64,000 nt of DNA from Candidatus Nezhaarchaeota archaeon (lineage in GTDB: Archaea; Thermoproteota; Methanomethylicia; Nezhaarchaeales; WYZ-LMO8), in the NCBI GenBank assembly GCA_030055465.1, contig JASFYF010000001.1, positions 413,179 through 477,178 of the forward strand, written 5' to 3'. Made by a program: the position numbers and the translations under genes. Below are positions 28,564 through 38,308 of the stretch, one piece after another (within the stretch, counting starts at the first letter, position 1; each line of letters opens with the position of its first letter). The notes below the pieces were generated by a model, which saw only the letters and a list, made by a program, of their open reading frames with translations, was not told the DNA's origin and did no database searches.

Positions 28564-31194
28564 CTATGCCACCCCCTTAACCCAAGACTCGTGGCATGGA
28601 CCCACGTCGGGGTGGGTCATCCTCTTAAACGCTTCGGGGTACTGCCTCATAAGCTCGAATACGTCCACCTTCTCCACCTCCACAAGTATGCCGGTGCACA
28701 CTTGCCCAACGGTGTTCTTGGAGATCGGCTTGTGGGGAACTATTAAGTCCACGGCTCCCCCGCGATCTATGAGTGGGTTGATCGATATTATGTCGGCTCG
28801 AGAACCATGGTGCACGTGCACGCATCCAGGCATAATCCTCTCGGTCACGTAGGCGCCGCAGAGCACGGCTCCCCTCTCATTGTAAACCTTCACAATGTCC
28901 CCGTGCTTTATGCCCCTCTTAGCTGCATCGGTGGGGTGGATCCAAACTGGCTCGTAGTAGTAGCCGTCCGGGCCCTTGATCTTCGCCGTGGGTATCTCCC
29001 TTATCCAAGTTATGTCATCTCCCTGGGCGTGGAATCTCCATCTCGGGTGGTTCGACATCAACAGGAGCGGGTACTTCTTCGCCCTAGGGTGGAAGAGGCT
29101 TTCCTGGTGCGTCTCGCCGTAGGGTATCCAGCGGGGCAGAGGCGGCCTCTCCTCGTCGTCTGGGAAGTGCTTGGCCAACCCTGTTGAGACCACCTCAAGC
29201 TTCCCCGTGGGGGTGTCGAGGCCTCTGCCTTCAGGCAACTCGTAGTACCACGTCATGCCAGGCTTGGATCCCCATGTTGGTCCTTCCCTCTCCTCTATCT
29301 CCCTCTGTATCCTCTTCCACTCCTCCCATGTGGGGTGGTCGGCTATTATCAGCTTTCTCTTCTTGAACTCCTCCCAGCCTATCCCGTACTTCTTTTTAGC
29401 CCAGGATTTCTCGTAGAGCTGCTTCATCAGCTCCTCTGGCGGCGGGAACTTGTCCCCTATCCCCATTCTCTCAGCTATGAGCCTGCATATCTCGTAGTCG
29501 CTCTTCGATTCCCCTACCGGCTCCATGCACTGATCCTGGTAGGCTATCGCGTTTATAGCTGCTCTCGTGCACACAACCATGTCGTTGTGCTCGAATATGG
29601 TCTGCGCCGGGAGTATTATGTCGGCGAAGATTGTTTCGTTCTCGAGCCATGGGGATATCGCAACTATGAACTCCACGTTGGGGCTCCTGTAGGCGTCTAT
29701 TATCTTCTTGTTCCAGCAGGTTATGTAGCAGCAGTTAGCGTTCCATATCATCTTTATGCCTGGATGGCCGGGAGGCGGGAACACGTACTTCTTGAACTGG
29801 TTCTCCCTGGTGTCGCCTATGGCTCCCGTGCCGTACCAGGTTATCGGTGGGTTAAGTATGGCTTCAGGCACGAGGACCTTGGGGACTATTACCGGGGCAT
29901 CCGCGCAGGTTACGGTGTACCTAGCCAAGGGGTTGCCAACGTACGTCGCCGATATGTCCGGGTATTGCGGGACGGGCGGCAGCTTCTTACCGGTGCCGGC
30001 TGGGTAGAAGCCCCTCAGGAACTGCCTTCCAGGTTTGCCGAGGCCCTGCATGGCTAGGACTATGATCTCTATTCTTGCAACCTCATGAGAGTAGGGTCCC
30101 CGAATCTTGGGTCCACCGAAGAATACGGCTAGTGAGGTCCTCTTCTTGGCCCACACCTTTGCCAAGGCCTTTATGGTCCTGGCGGGCACCCCAGTTATCC
30201 TTTCAGCCCACTCAGGCGTCTTGGGGACGCCGTCCGACTCGCCCATCACGTACTTCTTGAACTCGTCGAAACCCACAGCGTGGGTCTTCATGAATTTCTC
30301 GTCGTACGTCCCGGCCTTGATCCAGAGGTACGCTATCGCCAAGTACAGGGCTGCGTCGGTGTTTGGCCTTATCGGTATCCACTTGTTGGCGTGAATCGCG
30401 GCCGCGAAGTTGCAGTCGGGGGAGATCGCAATTATCTTTATGCCCGCCTCCTTAAACCAATCGCACATCACTCCCCCTATCTGTCCAGCGAAGCCGGCGA
30501 CCGTCGTCTCCGGGTCGCAGCCGGTGAATATCAGAACTTCGGAGTTCTCGAGGATGTCGTCGAATATGGCGTCTTGGTGTGCGAGGCCCGCTTGGGTGCC
30601 CTCCATGCCCCACACGTGCTTTGCGCCCCAGTAGTAGCCCTCCCAGCTGTCGGGGTTCCTCACCTGCATCGTCCATCCCCCGAGCAGGCGGAAAAGCTCG
30701 TGGTGCACGCCGTGGGGTGTCTGCACGTGGCCTCCTTGGCCGTGCCCGTCATCTTGGACCAGAACTGATGTGAGGCCGTACTTCTCCTTTATCCTGTTAA
30801 GCTCCTTGACGATTATGTCTATGGCTTCATCCCACGTTATCCTGACGAAGCCGCTTTTGCCCCTGTTCTGGGGGTTCCTGTTTTCGGGGCTCCAGTCAAC
30901 CCTCTTAAGTGGGTACAGGACCCTGTTGGGCGATAGGGCTCGCTTCTTGTAGGCCAAGCTAACCCAGTATGGCAGGCTCTTGGGCGGCTGGGTGAACGTT
31001 TTTCCCCTAGCCTTTATCTCGTAGAGCCTTACACCCTTGAAGTAGGCTGGCCTAACCCTTATTATTTTGCCGTTCTTGACGTGCACTTCCAGCGGCTCCG
31101 CTGAGCTGGCGACTCCTCCGAGGCCGTGGCTTACATAGCAGACCTTAACATCATCGGGTTCTTGGGCCTTTACGGGTTTTCCGACACACATCAC
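28564..31194 (-). CDS. molybdopterin oxidoreductase catalytic subunit, pyrogallol transhydroxylase (TthL)-like
   Basis: 876 aa; DMSO-reductase-family motifs (FVRITWDEAIDIIVKELNRIKEKYG; RNPDSWEGYYWG; SNHPRWRFHAQGDD); no N-terminal CxxC cluster motif, no Tat signal. Confidence 0.85.
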   Translation of the reverse strand: MMCVGKPVKAQEPDDVKVCYVSHGLGGVASSAEPLEVHVKNGKIIRVRPAYFKGVRLYEIKARGKTFTQPPKSLPYWVSLAYKKRALSPNRVLYPLKRVDWSPENRNPQNRGKSGFVRITWDEAIDIIVKELNRIKEKYGLTSVLVQDDGHGQGGHVQTPHGVHHELFRLLGGWTMQVRNPDSWEGYYWGAKHVWGMEGTQAGLAHQDAIFDDILENSEVLIFTGCDPETTVAGFAGQIGGVMCDWFKEAGIKIIAISPDCNFAAAIHANKWIPIRPNTDAALYLAIAYLWIKAGTYDEKFMKTHAVGFDEFKKYVMGESDGVPKTPEWAERITGVPARTIKALAKVWAKKRTSLAVFFGGPKIRGPYSHEVARIEIIVLAMQGLGKPGRQFLRGFYPAGTGKKLPPVPQYPDISATYVGNPLARYTVTCADAPVIVPKVLVPEAILNPPITWYGTGAIGDTRENQFKKYVFPPPGHPGIKMIWNANCCYITCWNKKIIDAYRSPNVEFIVAISPWLENETIFADIILPAQTIFEHNDMVVCTRAAINAIAYQDQCMEPVGESKSDYEICRLIAERMGIGDKFPPPEELMKQLYEKSWAKKKYGIGWEEFKKRKLIIADHPTWEEWKRIQREIEEREGPTWGSKPGMTWYYELPEGRGLDTPTGKLEVVSTGLAKHFPDDEERPPLPRWIPYGETHQESLFHPRAKKYPLLLMSNHPRWRFHAQGDDITWIREIPTAKIKGPDGYYYEPVWIHPTDAAKRGIKHGDIVKVYNERGAVLCGAYVTERIMPGCVHVHHGSRADIISINPLIDRGGAVDLIVPHKPISKNTVGQVCTGILVEVEKVDVFELMRQYPEAFKRMTHPDVGPCHESWVKGVA

Positions 31195-31379
31195 TTTACA
31201 TCCTCCACATAAAAAACGTTGGCCTCACCCTTTCACTTTTTACATGGTTTAAAAAACTTGCGTCTGCCGCTTGGTCGCGGCTACGTGGACTCGTGAGCGG
31301 GGCAAACACCATTGCTTGGCTCAAGCACTTGGGGCTTGCTGGCCTTCTTGGGCTTTATAGACGTGTAAGGCTCATGGGG

Positions 31380-31724
31380 CTACCCTCTCAGCCTCTCGGC
31401 GACCTCAACTATAAGCTCGATCCCCTTCTGCAGCTGCTGCAGCCCCTTCTCGGTAGGCTTGTAGAATGTGTCTTCGCCCGACTTAACCTTGGCTATCAGG
31501 CCCTCCCTCTCCATCCTGTACAGGACCGTGTACACTGTCACGGTTGCGGCATCTATCCCGTACTTCTCCTTCAAGGCGACTTTAACTTGGTAGGCGTAGG
31601 TTGGCTTTTCAGCCAGCTCCTTCACTATGTAGAGCCAGAGGTTCTCCTTGGTCAGCTTCTCCCTCAGCCTCTGAAGGGCTTTTGAGTCCTGCAAGGCGTT
31701 CGAGGACAATATATTTATACTCAT
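31380..31724 (-). CDS. PadR family transcriptional regulator
   Basis: KPTYAYQVKVALKEKYGIDAATVTVYTVLYRMEREGLIAKVKSGEDTFYKPTEKGLQQL winged-helix pattern. Confidence 0.88.
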   Translation of the reverse strand: MSINILSSNALQDSKALQRLREKLTKENLWLYIVKELAEKPTYAYQVKVALKEKYGIDAATVTVYTVLYRMEREGLIAKVKSGEDTFYKPTEKGLQQLQKGIELIVEVAERLRG

Positions 31725-31730
31725 AAATAT
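31711..31730. promoter_or_regulatory. AT-rich inverted repeat in the PadR/ino1 divergent promoter region
   Basis: atatttat-actc-ataaatat, perfect 8-bp arms with 4-nt spacer. Confidence 0.55.
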
Positions 31731-31739
31731 AAAAGTTGT

Positions 31740-32909
31740 ATGAATATTCGCAGCCGTGAATATGGGGGGAGCGTAGTGGGCAAGATAAGGGTCGCGCTCA
31801 TAGGGGTGGGCAACTGTGCTTCAGCAATAGTTCAGGGAGTCTACTACTACAAGCACGCGGACGAGGACAGGGAGGTGCCCGGTGTGCTTCACCCGAAGCT
31901 TGGAGGCTACCACATAGGCGACATAGAGTTCGTGGCGGCATTCGACGTCTCGAAGGAGAAGGTGGGGGGCGACTTGAGCGAGGCGATCTTCGCCTACCCG
32001 AACATAACGAGGAGGTTTGCCGACGTTCCCAAGCTCGGGGTGGAGGTGAGGGCTGGACCGGTCCTCGACGGGGTTGCATCGCACATGGTTGACGTTTTCA
32101 GGCCCCACGAAGGGAGTGTGGGAATGGGAGACGTCGTCGACGAGCTGAAGGGCTCGGGCGCCGAAGTAGTCGTAAACCTGCTGCCCGTGGGGAGCGAGGA
32201 GGCTACGAGGTTCTACGCTGAGGCTGCGGCTTCAGCTAAAGCCTCCTTCGTTAACGGGATACCGGTTTTCATAGCGAGCGATCCCAAGGGCTACTGGCCC
32301 AAGAGGTTCCGAGAGGCGGGCGTCCCGCTGCTCGGAGACGACGTCAAGGGGCAGCTTGGTGCAACGATACTGCACACAGCCCTCGCGTCGCTGCTCAGGG
32401 ACAGGGGCGTGAAGGTCCTTGAAACCTACCAGCTCAACATAGGGGGCAACACCGACTTCCTCAACATGACCGTGGAGGACAGGCTTGAAAGCAAGAGGAT
32501 CAGCAAGACGCGGGCCGTTACAAGCATAATCCCCGAAGGGAGAGACCTGGAGGGCGCCGGCAGGGTTAGGATAGGGCCAAGCGACTACGTTCCATTCCTC
32601 GGAAACACGAAGGTGTGCTACATATACGTGAAGGGGCTGAGCTTCGCCGACTTCACGGTTGAGCTCGACGTAAAGCTCAAGGTGGACGACAAGTCGATGT
32701 TCGCTGGGGCAGTCATAGATGCCATCAGGCTCGCCAAGATATCTATGGATAGAGGCATCAGCGGCCCCGTGCCCGAGGCATGCGCCTACTACTTCAAGCA
32801 CCCACCCAAGCAGGCTCCAAGCCCGCAGGTGGCGCTCGAGTGGCTTAGGACCTTTCTTGAGGGTGAAGCCATCATGGAGGGCTGGGGCCAGCTCTTGGTG
32901 CGCTCCTAA
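31740..32909 (+). CDS. ino1: myo-inositol-1-phosphate synthase
   Basis: IRVALIGVGNCASAIVQGVYYYK; GDDVKGQLGATILHTAL; YQLNIGGNTDFLNM; true start probably a downstream GTG. Confidence 0.94.
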   Translation: MNIRSREYGGSVVGKIRVALIGVGNCASAIVQGVYYYKHADEDREVPGVLHPKLGGYHIGDIEFVAAFDVSKEKVGGDLSEAIFAYPNITRRFADVPKLGVEVRAGPVLDGVASHMVDVFRPHEGSVGMGDVVDELKGSGAEVVVNLLPVGSEEATRFYAEAAASAKASFVNGIPVFIASDPKGYWPKRFREAGVPLLGDDVKGQLGATILHTALASLLRDRGVKVLETYQLNIGGNTDFLNMTVEDRLESKRISKTRAVTSIIPEGRDLEGAGRVRIGPSDYVPFLGNTKVCYIYVKGLSFADFTVELDVKLKVDDKSMFAGAVIDAIRLAKISMDRGISGPVPEACAYYFKHPPKQAPSPQVALEWLRTFLEGEAIMEGWGQLLVRS

Positions 32910-32995
32910 ACCACTACGATTGAATGTCCAATCCGCTTTGCCCGAGTTTGTACGATTGGCATTCCACGGCGTTTTTCCACAATTTCAGGCCGGCT

Positions 32996-33469
32996 TTAGG
33001 GCAGAACGGCGGTCCTGGGGTATTGGTTGCCGAGGGCTGTTTGAAAACTTATCTCCAGTGCTACGCCCGAGACGGCCTTCCCGCCGCCAATGGACGTGTT
33101 CTCCGGTATTATCACGGTGAACCTCTTGGTTTCGCCCGGATTCACCGTGACCGGCTCTTCGAAGCTGTGTTCCTCCACCTTCACGCTTGGGGGCATCGGA
33201 ACCCCGTTGAACAGTATTGCAACTATCGTTGCAGGAGAGGGACCTGCGTTTCTCAGCTCTAGGTGAACTATGAACGTGCTGCTGTTTTTAACTGCGTAGG
33301 CGTTCACGAACTGGAGCTTCTCGTACCTCGTGGAGGTGCCTGCTAGGTCCATTATCCAGTAAGCTGCTGTGATTGCCAGCACCACGGCCACAGCGACGAT
33401 GATGATTGTCGCCATGGTTGAGTTGGCTGCTCTGGGTCTTCGAGAATTGCTTCTCTCCTGCTTCTTCAT
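32996..33469 (-). CDS. orphan archaeal type IV pilin-like protein
   Basis: MATIIIVAVAVVLAITAAYWIMDLAGTSTRYEKLQFV N-terminal helix; C-terminus FQTALGNQYPRTAVLP. Confidence 0.8.
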   Translation of the reverse strand: MKKQERSNSRRPRAANSTMATIIIVAVAVVLAITAAYWIMDLAGTSTRYEKLQFVNAYAVKNSSTFIVHLELRNAGPSPATIVAILFNGVPMPPSVKVEEHSFEEPVTVNPGETKRFTVIIPENTSIGGGKAVSGVALEISFQTALGNQYPRTAVLP

Positions 33470-33644
33470 TTTATCGAATGAGGTGGGCTCTTGCTTTTAT
33501 CCTTAACCCCGCCCGACGACTGTGGCTGCAATACGCTAAGCTTGTTTTCGAATAAATCCTAGATCACTAAGAAAAACAGGTAAATCCGCTATGCAATGAT
33601 AAATTTATATTCTCGATGAACCCTACCTATAGCTGAGGGGGCCT

Positions 33645-34064
33645 ATGCCTTTAACCTTGAAGGTAAAGGACGTGATGGAGGGCGGCGTGGTAGTAGTCGA
33701 CGGAGAGCTCACCGTGAGAGAGGGCTTGAAAAAGATGATTGAGAGCGGCGTCTGGTCGGTGGTGGTGAGCGATAAGGGGCTGCCGGTTGGAGTCGTCACG
33801 GAGAGGGACATACTGCAAAGGGTCATAGCAAAGCACTACGACCCCGATAAGGTCACGCTGAAGGAGATAATGACAAGCCCGCTCCTCACCATAGATCCCG
33901 AGGCTCCGTTGGGGGCGGCCTGGAAGCTGCTGGTGGAGAAAAACGTGAGGCGAGTGTACGTGGTTGAAGGCGGAAAGATACTGGGCAGGGTGACCCAGAC
34001 CGGGCTCTTCCAGAAGCTCTTGGATGCGCTACTGGCCTTAAGCTCCATGAGGCAATGGGTTTAG
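33645..34064 (+). CDS. tandem CBS-domain protein
   Basis: VKDVMEGGVVVVDGELTVREGLKKMIESGVWSVVVSDKGLPVGVVTERDIL...EIMTSPLLTIDPEAPLGAAWKLLVEKNVRRVYVVEGGKILGRVTQTGLF. Confidence 0.92.
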   Translation: MPLTLKVKDVMEGGVVVVDGELTVREGLKKMIESGVWSVVVSDKGLPVGVVTERDILQRVIAKHYDPDKVTLKEIMTSPLLTIDPEAPLGAAWKLLVEKNVRRVYVVEGGKILGRVTQTGLFQKLLDALLALSSMRQWV

Positions 34065-34440
34065 CAGCACACACGTGAACTTACGTTCATCGCCTAGGCC
34101 CAGCTCCAAGCGTCGCCCGTTAAACCCTGCAGTCTCCTTCTTTATCTTGAACGTGCGAGGCCATGAAAGCCACCAAAGCTGTTTCTTGCATCGCCTTTGA
34201 GCATCAACTGCAACCCCATTTTCGGAGGCGAGGTCCCCACGGTTTTCCCGGGCTTCTGGATGGACTGCTTTATCTTTCAAAAGGCGTGAACGTTCAATTC
34301 CCTTGCATTTATGATTCTCTCTTTACGATCTCCTTGAATCAACGTATTGGTTTAAACGCCATTTTATGCTTTGCATAGTGCTGAATGCGGTGGAAAGCTT
34401 AAATTTTTGAAATTAAGCGTTTCTCTGTGAGGTTCAACTT

Positions 34441-36386
34441 TTGAGCTTGTTTAGGATTCTCTGCGCTTTCGCGATTTCATCAGTTGTCGCCTTGGCCGCC
34501 GTAGCGCTTTCAGCGTTCTTCCCCGTTCACGCCGAGGGAAGCCTCATCTACACTAGGATCTCCGGGCGAACCCGTTGAGCGCCTCGTGGTTTACGTGCTC
34601 GTCTCTGAGACGGGCGAGAACATATTTAAGGTGTCGCGGCTGAGCGCCTCCAGCCCTAAGGGAGAGTGGACCGCAGCTCCCGGCTCAGGTGGAGCTGACG
34701 GATACCCGGACTACTGGGTTCTATCCGGCAACCCCCTTAAGCCCGGAGAGAGCTTGAGAATCCGCTTCGTCCTGGATAGCGTTGAGGAGTTAAGGTACGA
34801 GGACTATCCTTGGACTATTCTATCCGACGTTGAGGTCTCCGCGCCCGTGATTGTCGAGGAGCACTATCTTTTGAGCATCGCGGTGTTTTTGAGGGAAAAC
34901 GCGAGCGTTATAGCTTCAGCCCTCGGAGCGCTTGCAGCCGCGTTCACCGTGGCGGCCGTCGCAGCGCTGAGCAGTAGAGCCCCATTCTCAACCCGGCTTG
35001 TCGAAGAGGTTTTCCAGCAGGAGCCTCTAGGAGAAGGGCGGGGGGTGCACCGAGTGGAGCTACGTGTGTTTAAGGTTCCTCGTTGTGGACGAGTGCAGGG
35101 GAAAGGCTAAGCCTTCCAGCGAGAAGAGGGGGCTTCTCCGAGGGGCTAGGTACCCGCGCGAGGGGGCGTTGGGGGCTCTGTCGGAAGATGCCGTCGAAAA
35201 GATATTGAGGCTCATCGACGGGGCTAACAGAATGTGGATGCAGTGCTGCGTTAAGCTTGTGCCGTGCATTGATGAAGGGGGCAGGTACCTCTTCAAGGCC
35301 CTCGACCCCTACGAGCTGCCGCTACGAGGAGCCCGTGGAGGGCGTAGTAAGCGTGCCCGTGGAGAAGCTGGATGGAGGTATAACGTTTCTCGGCACTGAG
35401 GCCTCTTACTCCACGAGGCTGTGCCAGTTCCTGAGCGGCAGGGAGCTTGCGGCGAGGAACTTCAAGAGGGTTGGCGAGAAGACGTTGAATAGGTTCACGT
35501 GGAGGGGGGTGGATCCCGCCCAGCTCAAGGGAACAACCATGGAAGGGTTCGAGGACCTATTCAAGGATGGGCTATCAGTCAAGGGGGCCTTTGAGGAGAC
35601 CATCAGGAGGTCTGGAGGGCGCGGGAGGTCCAAGGAGGACATTGAGAGGGCGATGAGGCAAGCATTGGAGTGGTGTAGAGATGCGCTGCCCGGAAGTAAA
35701 AGGGTGGAGATGGATCTTCTAGACTTGTTCGGCAAGGCCGTGGATGCGCGTCTCCCCGGAGAATGCGTCAATGTATTCGTGTTTGGCGACTTTAAGGACG
35801 AAGCAGGCGAGGGAGAAGGAGGCGGGGGCCGCAGTCCTTGGGGGAAGGACGGTTTTCCTCGACGAGGAAGTCGTTTTGGAAAACCGCTTCTCCACGCTGG
35901 CCCACGAGGTCGGCCACATCCTGAGCTTGGGCCACCACGAAGAGCAGGACAACGTCATGCACCCGGTGTGCGGCGGCTCCGAGCTGAGCGGCGAGCAATG
36001 CGCTAAGGTTAACGAATACCTGAAGGCGAGGAGGCTGTGCGATGAAAGATCAGTTAAGAGGAGCTTGGAGAGGGTCCTCGCCGAGGCTAGGAGGCGGCTT
36101 GAGGAGCTTCGCAGGAGGTGCGGAGATGAGGACACCCTAGAAAAGAGGGTGAGGGAGCTTCAGGGGCAGGCTGAAAGGCTGGAAGCCGAGGCCAACACCA
36201 TCAGTGTAAGGATGGAGAAGGTGAAGGACAAGAAGGCCTTGGAGAGGCTGTGGAAGGAGAGAGGCGGGAAGCTTGAGGAGGCTAGGCGCATCAGGAGCGA
36301 AGTTGAAGCCCTCCAGAAGCTTGAGGAGGGCCCAGGATACCGTTGAGAGGGCGGAGGGGGAACTGAAGAGGATAAGCCAGCGGTGA
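34441..36386 (+). pseudogene. metzincin-like metalloprotease locus (membrane/secreted N-terminal region plus protease plus coiled coil) disrupted by about five frameshifts
   Basis: Coherent protein sequence hops between frames: 34441 (SLFRILCAFAISSVVALAAVALSAFF), 34586-35110, 35064-35399, 35257-about 35820, 35744-36346 (HEVGHILSLGHHEEQDNVMHP), then a coiled coil to the stop at 36384-36386. Confidence 0.7.
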
Positions 36387-37630
36387 CCTATGCGCAGCAG
36401 CCACTCCCGCAGTTTAAGGTTACTCGCTTGGGGGTCTCGCCTTTGACCGTTTCAACCTACCCCTCAAAGATGGAGCCTAATCGAGGTGTGCTCCCGCAAC
36501 AGCTTCATGGAGCTTTCATCCATTCGCGTGGGCTTTATCTTCTGCTTCCTTTCCTGCTTCCGTTGTCCCTTAAACTTGCTTTGGCTTCTGCTGCCTTCGG
36601 CTCCCGATGCTCTTAGGATACCGTTTGCTTTTCTCCGAGCCGTAGGGATTTTGAAAAAACCTGGACGCCTGGAGGTAGGGGCTTAAAACGCTGGATGGCG
36701 CTGAAGCGACCGCTACATCTCGGAGGTTAACCGGAAACCGACCTATAATTGCGATAATCCCAATATGAGGGGATTGGAAAACCCACGCGCCATTTGGAGT
36801 TTCCATCAAATTCTCATGCTCACCAAAGTCGCATGTTGAGTTTTCGTCCTACACGTGCTGGTTAAAGATGGCTTTTAGTTCCCCGGAACACCACCTCAGA
36901 GAAGACGGAACCGCCCTAGGCGCCGTTGCGCTTACAATTCGATGAAGTTGGGCCGGCTGCACGGGGACATGACCATGTGGTCGGGCACCTTAAAATGGCG
37001 GCGAAATGAAGAATCATTCGAGAAGATGTTAAAAGCATCGTTAAGCTGATGGAAGGCGAGGTGACCGTTCAGTCTGCATGGACTTCCCGCCTTAAACTCG
37101 AGGCAGCGCCTTCAGGGTAAAGGACGGCAAATGTTGAGGTGAGTCCGGAGAGGTTGGGAGAAGCTGATGGAGCTGGTTCTCAACGTTGGCGGGGCAGAAT
37201 GGAGGTTGAGTTTCCGCATGTATTTTGAAGGGTTAGGCGTGGGGCTCGTGGAGCTATGCTGCGTCTTAGTGTTGGCGGTTTTAACGGGACCAAGCGCGTC
37301 TCACATCTACTCCCCACAAGGTTGCCATTGGCATCGATGATTTGATTATCGTTGGGTTTTCCTTCCTATTTGCCGTTTTCTTGCTAGCCCGGCTAGGCTG
37401 AAAAGGAGCCACGCGACGGTCCCGTACGCAACCCCGTTGAATATTTATTAGACGAGCAGGGTCGCTGATATGCCGAGCACAGGATACTCCGTTCTGGGGA
37501 CACCCAGAAACTGGTACAGGCTCTCGTCGAGAGGCAAGTTTGGGCATGCTAAGGTCGCCGAAAGGAACACGCGAAGACCGCGAGGAACACCAATGCTCCC
37601 TTCATTTGGCTTCACTACGTCCTCATTGCC

Positions 37631-38308
37631 CTAAAGCTTGTAGTTTTTGCTGAAAGAAATCCATAAGAGGGCGTCGGGGTCATCTCCCCCTGAGAGCTTC
37701 ATCAACCATTCAAGTAAAAGCCTAAAACTTGACACTATGAGTATCCTTCTCACGCCAGTTTTACCATTAACCGTTATGAGGCAGTAGTCATCCTTAAACG
37801 TGACGCTTCCAAAATTCATTACTGATATTTCGCCTGGGCGCAGGGCCTCCTCAAAAGACACTGATATTAGGGCTTTATCCCTCTCATTTTCAGCCGTGTT
37901 CACCATAGCCTTGACATCATCCAGCGAGGTCAGCGGGTCGGGCTTTAACCCTGGAGTCCTTCTCGCTCCTGTTAAGGCTGTTTACCCACGCAACGATGCC
38001 ATCAACATCCCTCTTAGTAGCGTTCTAATGGTCAAGGGATAATTCCTCTTCAATACACATATGTGGTTTGCGTATTTCGCAAACCTCTCGGCCGAAAGCC
38101 CTAAAGCCTCCAAATGGTTAATATAAGGATGGAAAAAGTCTCCGTTCGCCAGACGCCTAATCCTCCTCTTAGCGCTTTTCAGCCTCCGCTTATGATCATG
38201 CAATTTAGCGATCCTAGGAGTACAAGAGCATGTAGACTTTAAAATTGAGTCTATGGAAGCCGCACCAAAACTAGAGGTTCTGATGCGGGGGGTGGGATTC
38301 GAACCCAC
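37631..38308 (-). pseudogene. degenerate tyrosine recombinase/integrase adjacent to tRNA-Leu
   Basis: LTSLDDVKAMVNTAENERDKALISVSFEEALRPGEISVMNFGSVTFKDDYCLITVNGKTGVRRILIVSS = archaeal integrase catalytic N-half; N-terminal piece in 37982-38308; internal frame break; HxxR...Y part absent. Confidence 0.8.

Noticed and set aside
29335-30057. Long + strand ORFs antisense to the Mo enzyme (e.g. 240 aa, also 28168..28746, 30280..30768)
   Set aside because: Antisense shadows of a well-supported GC-rich CDS; no recognisable motifs.
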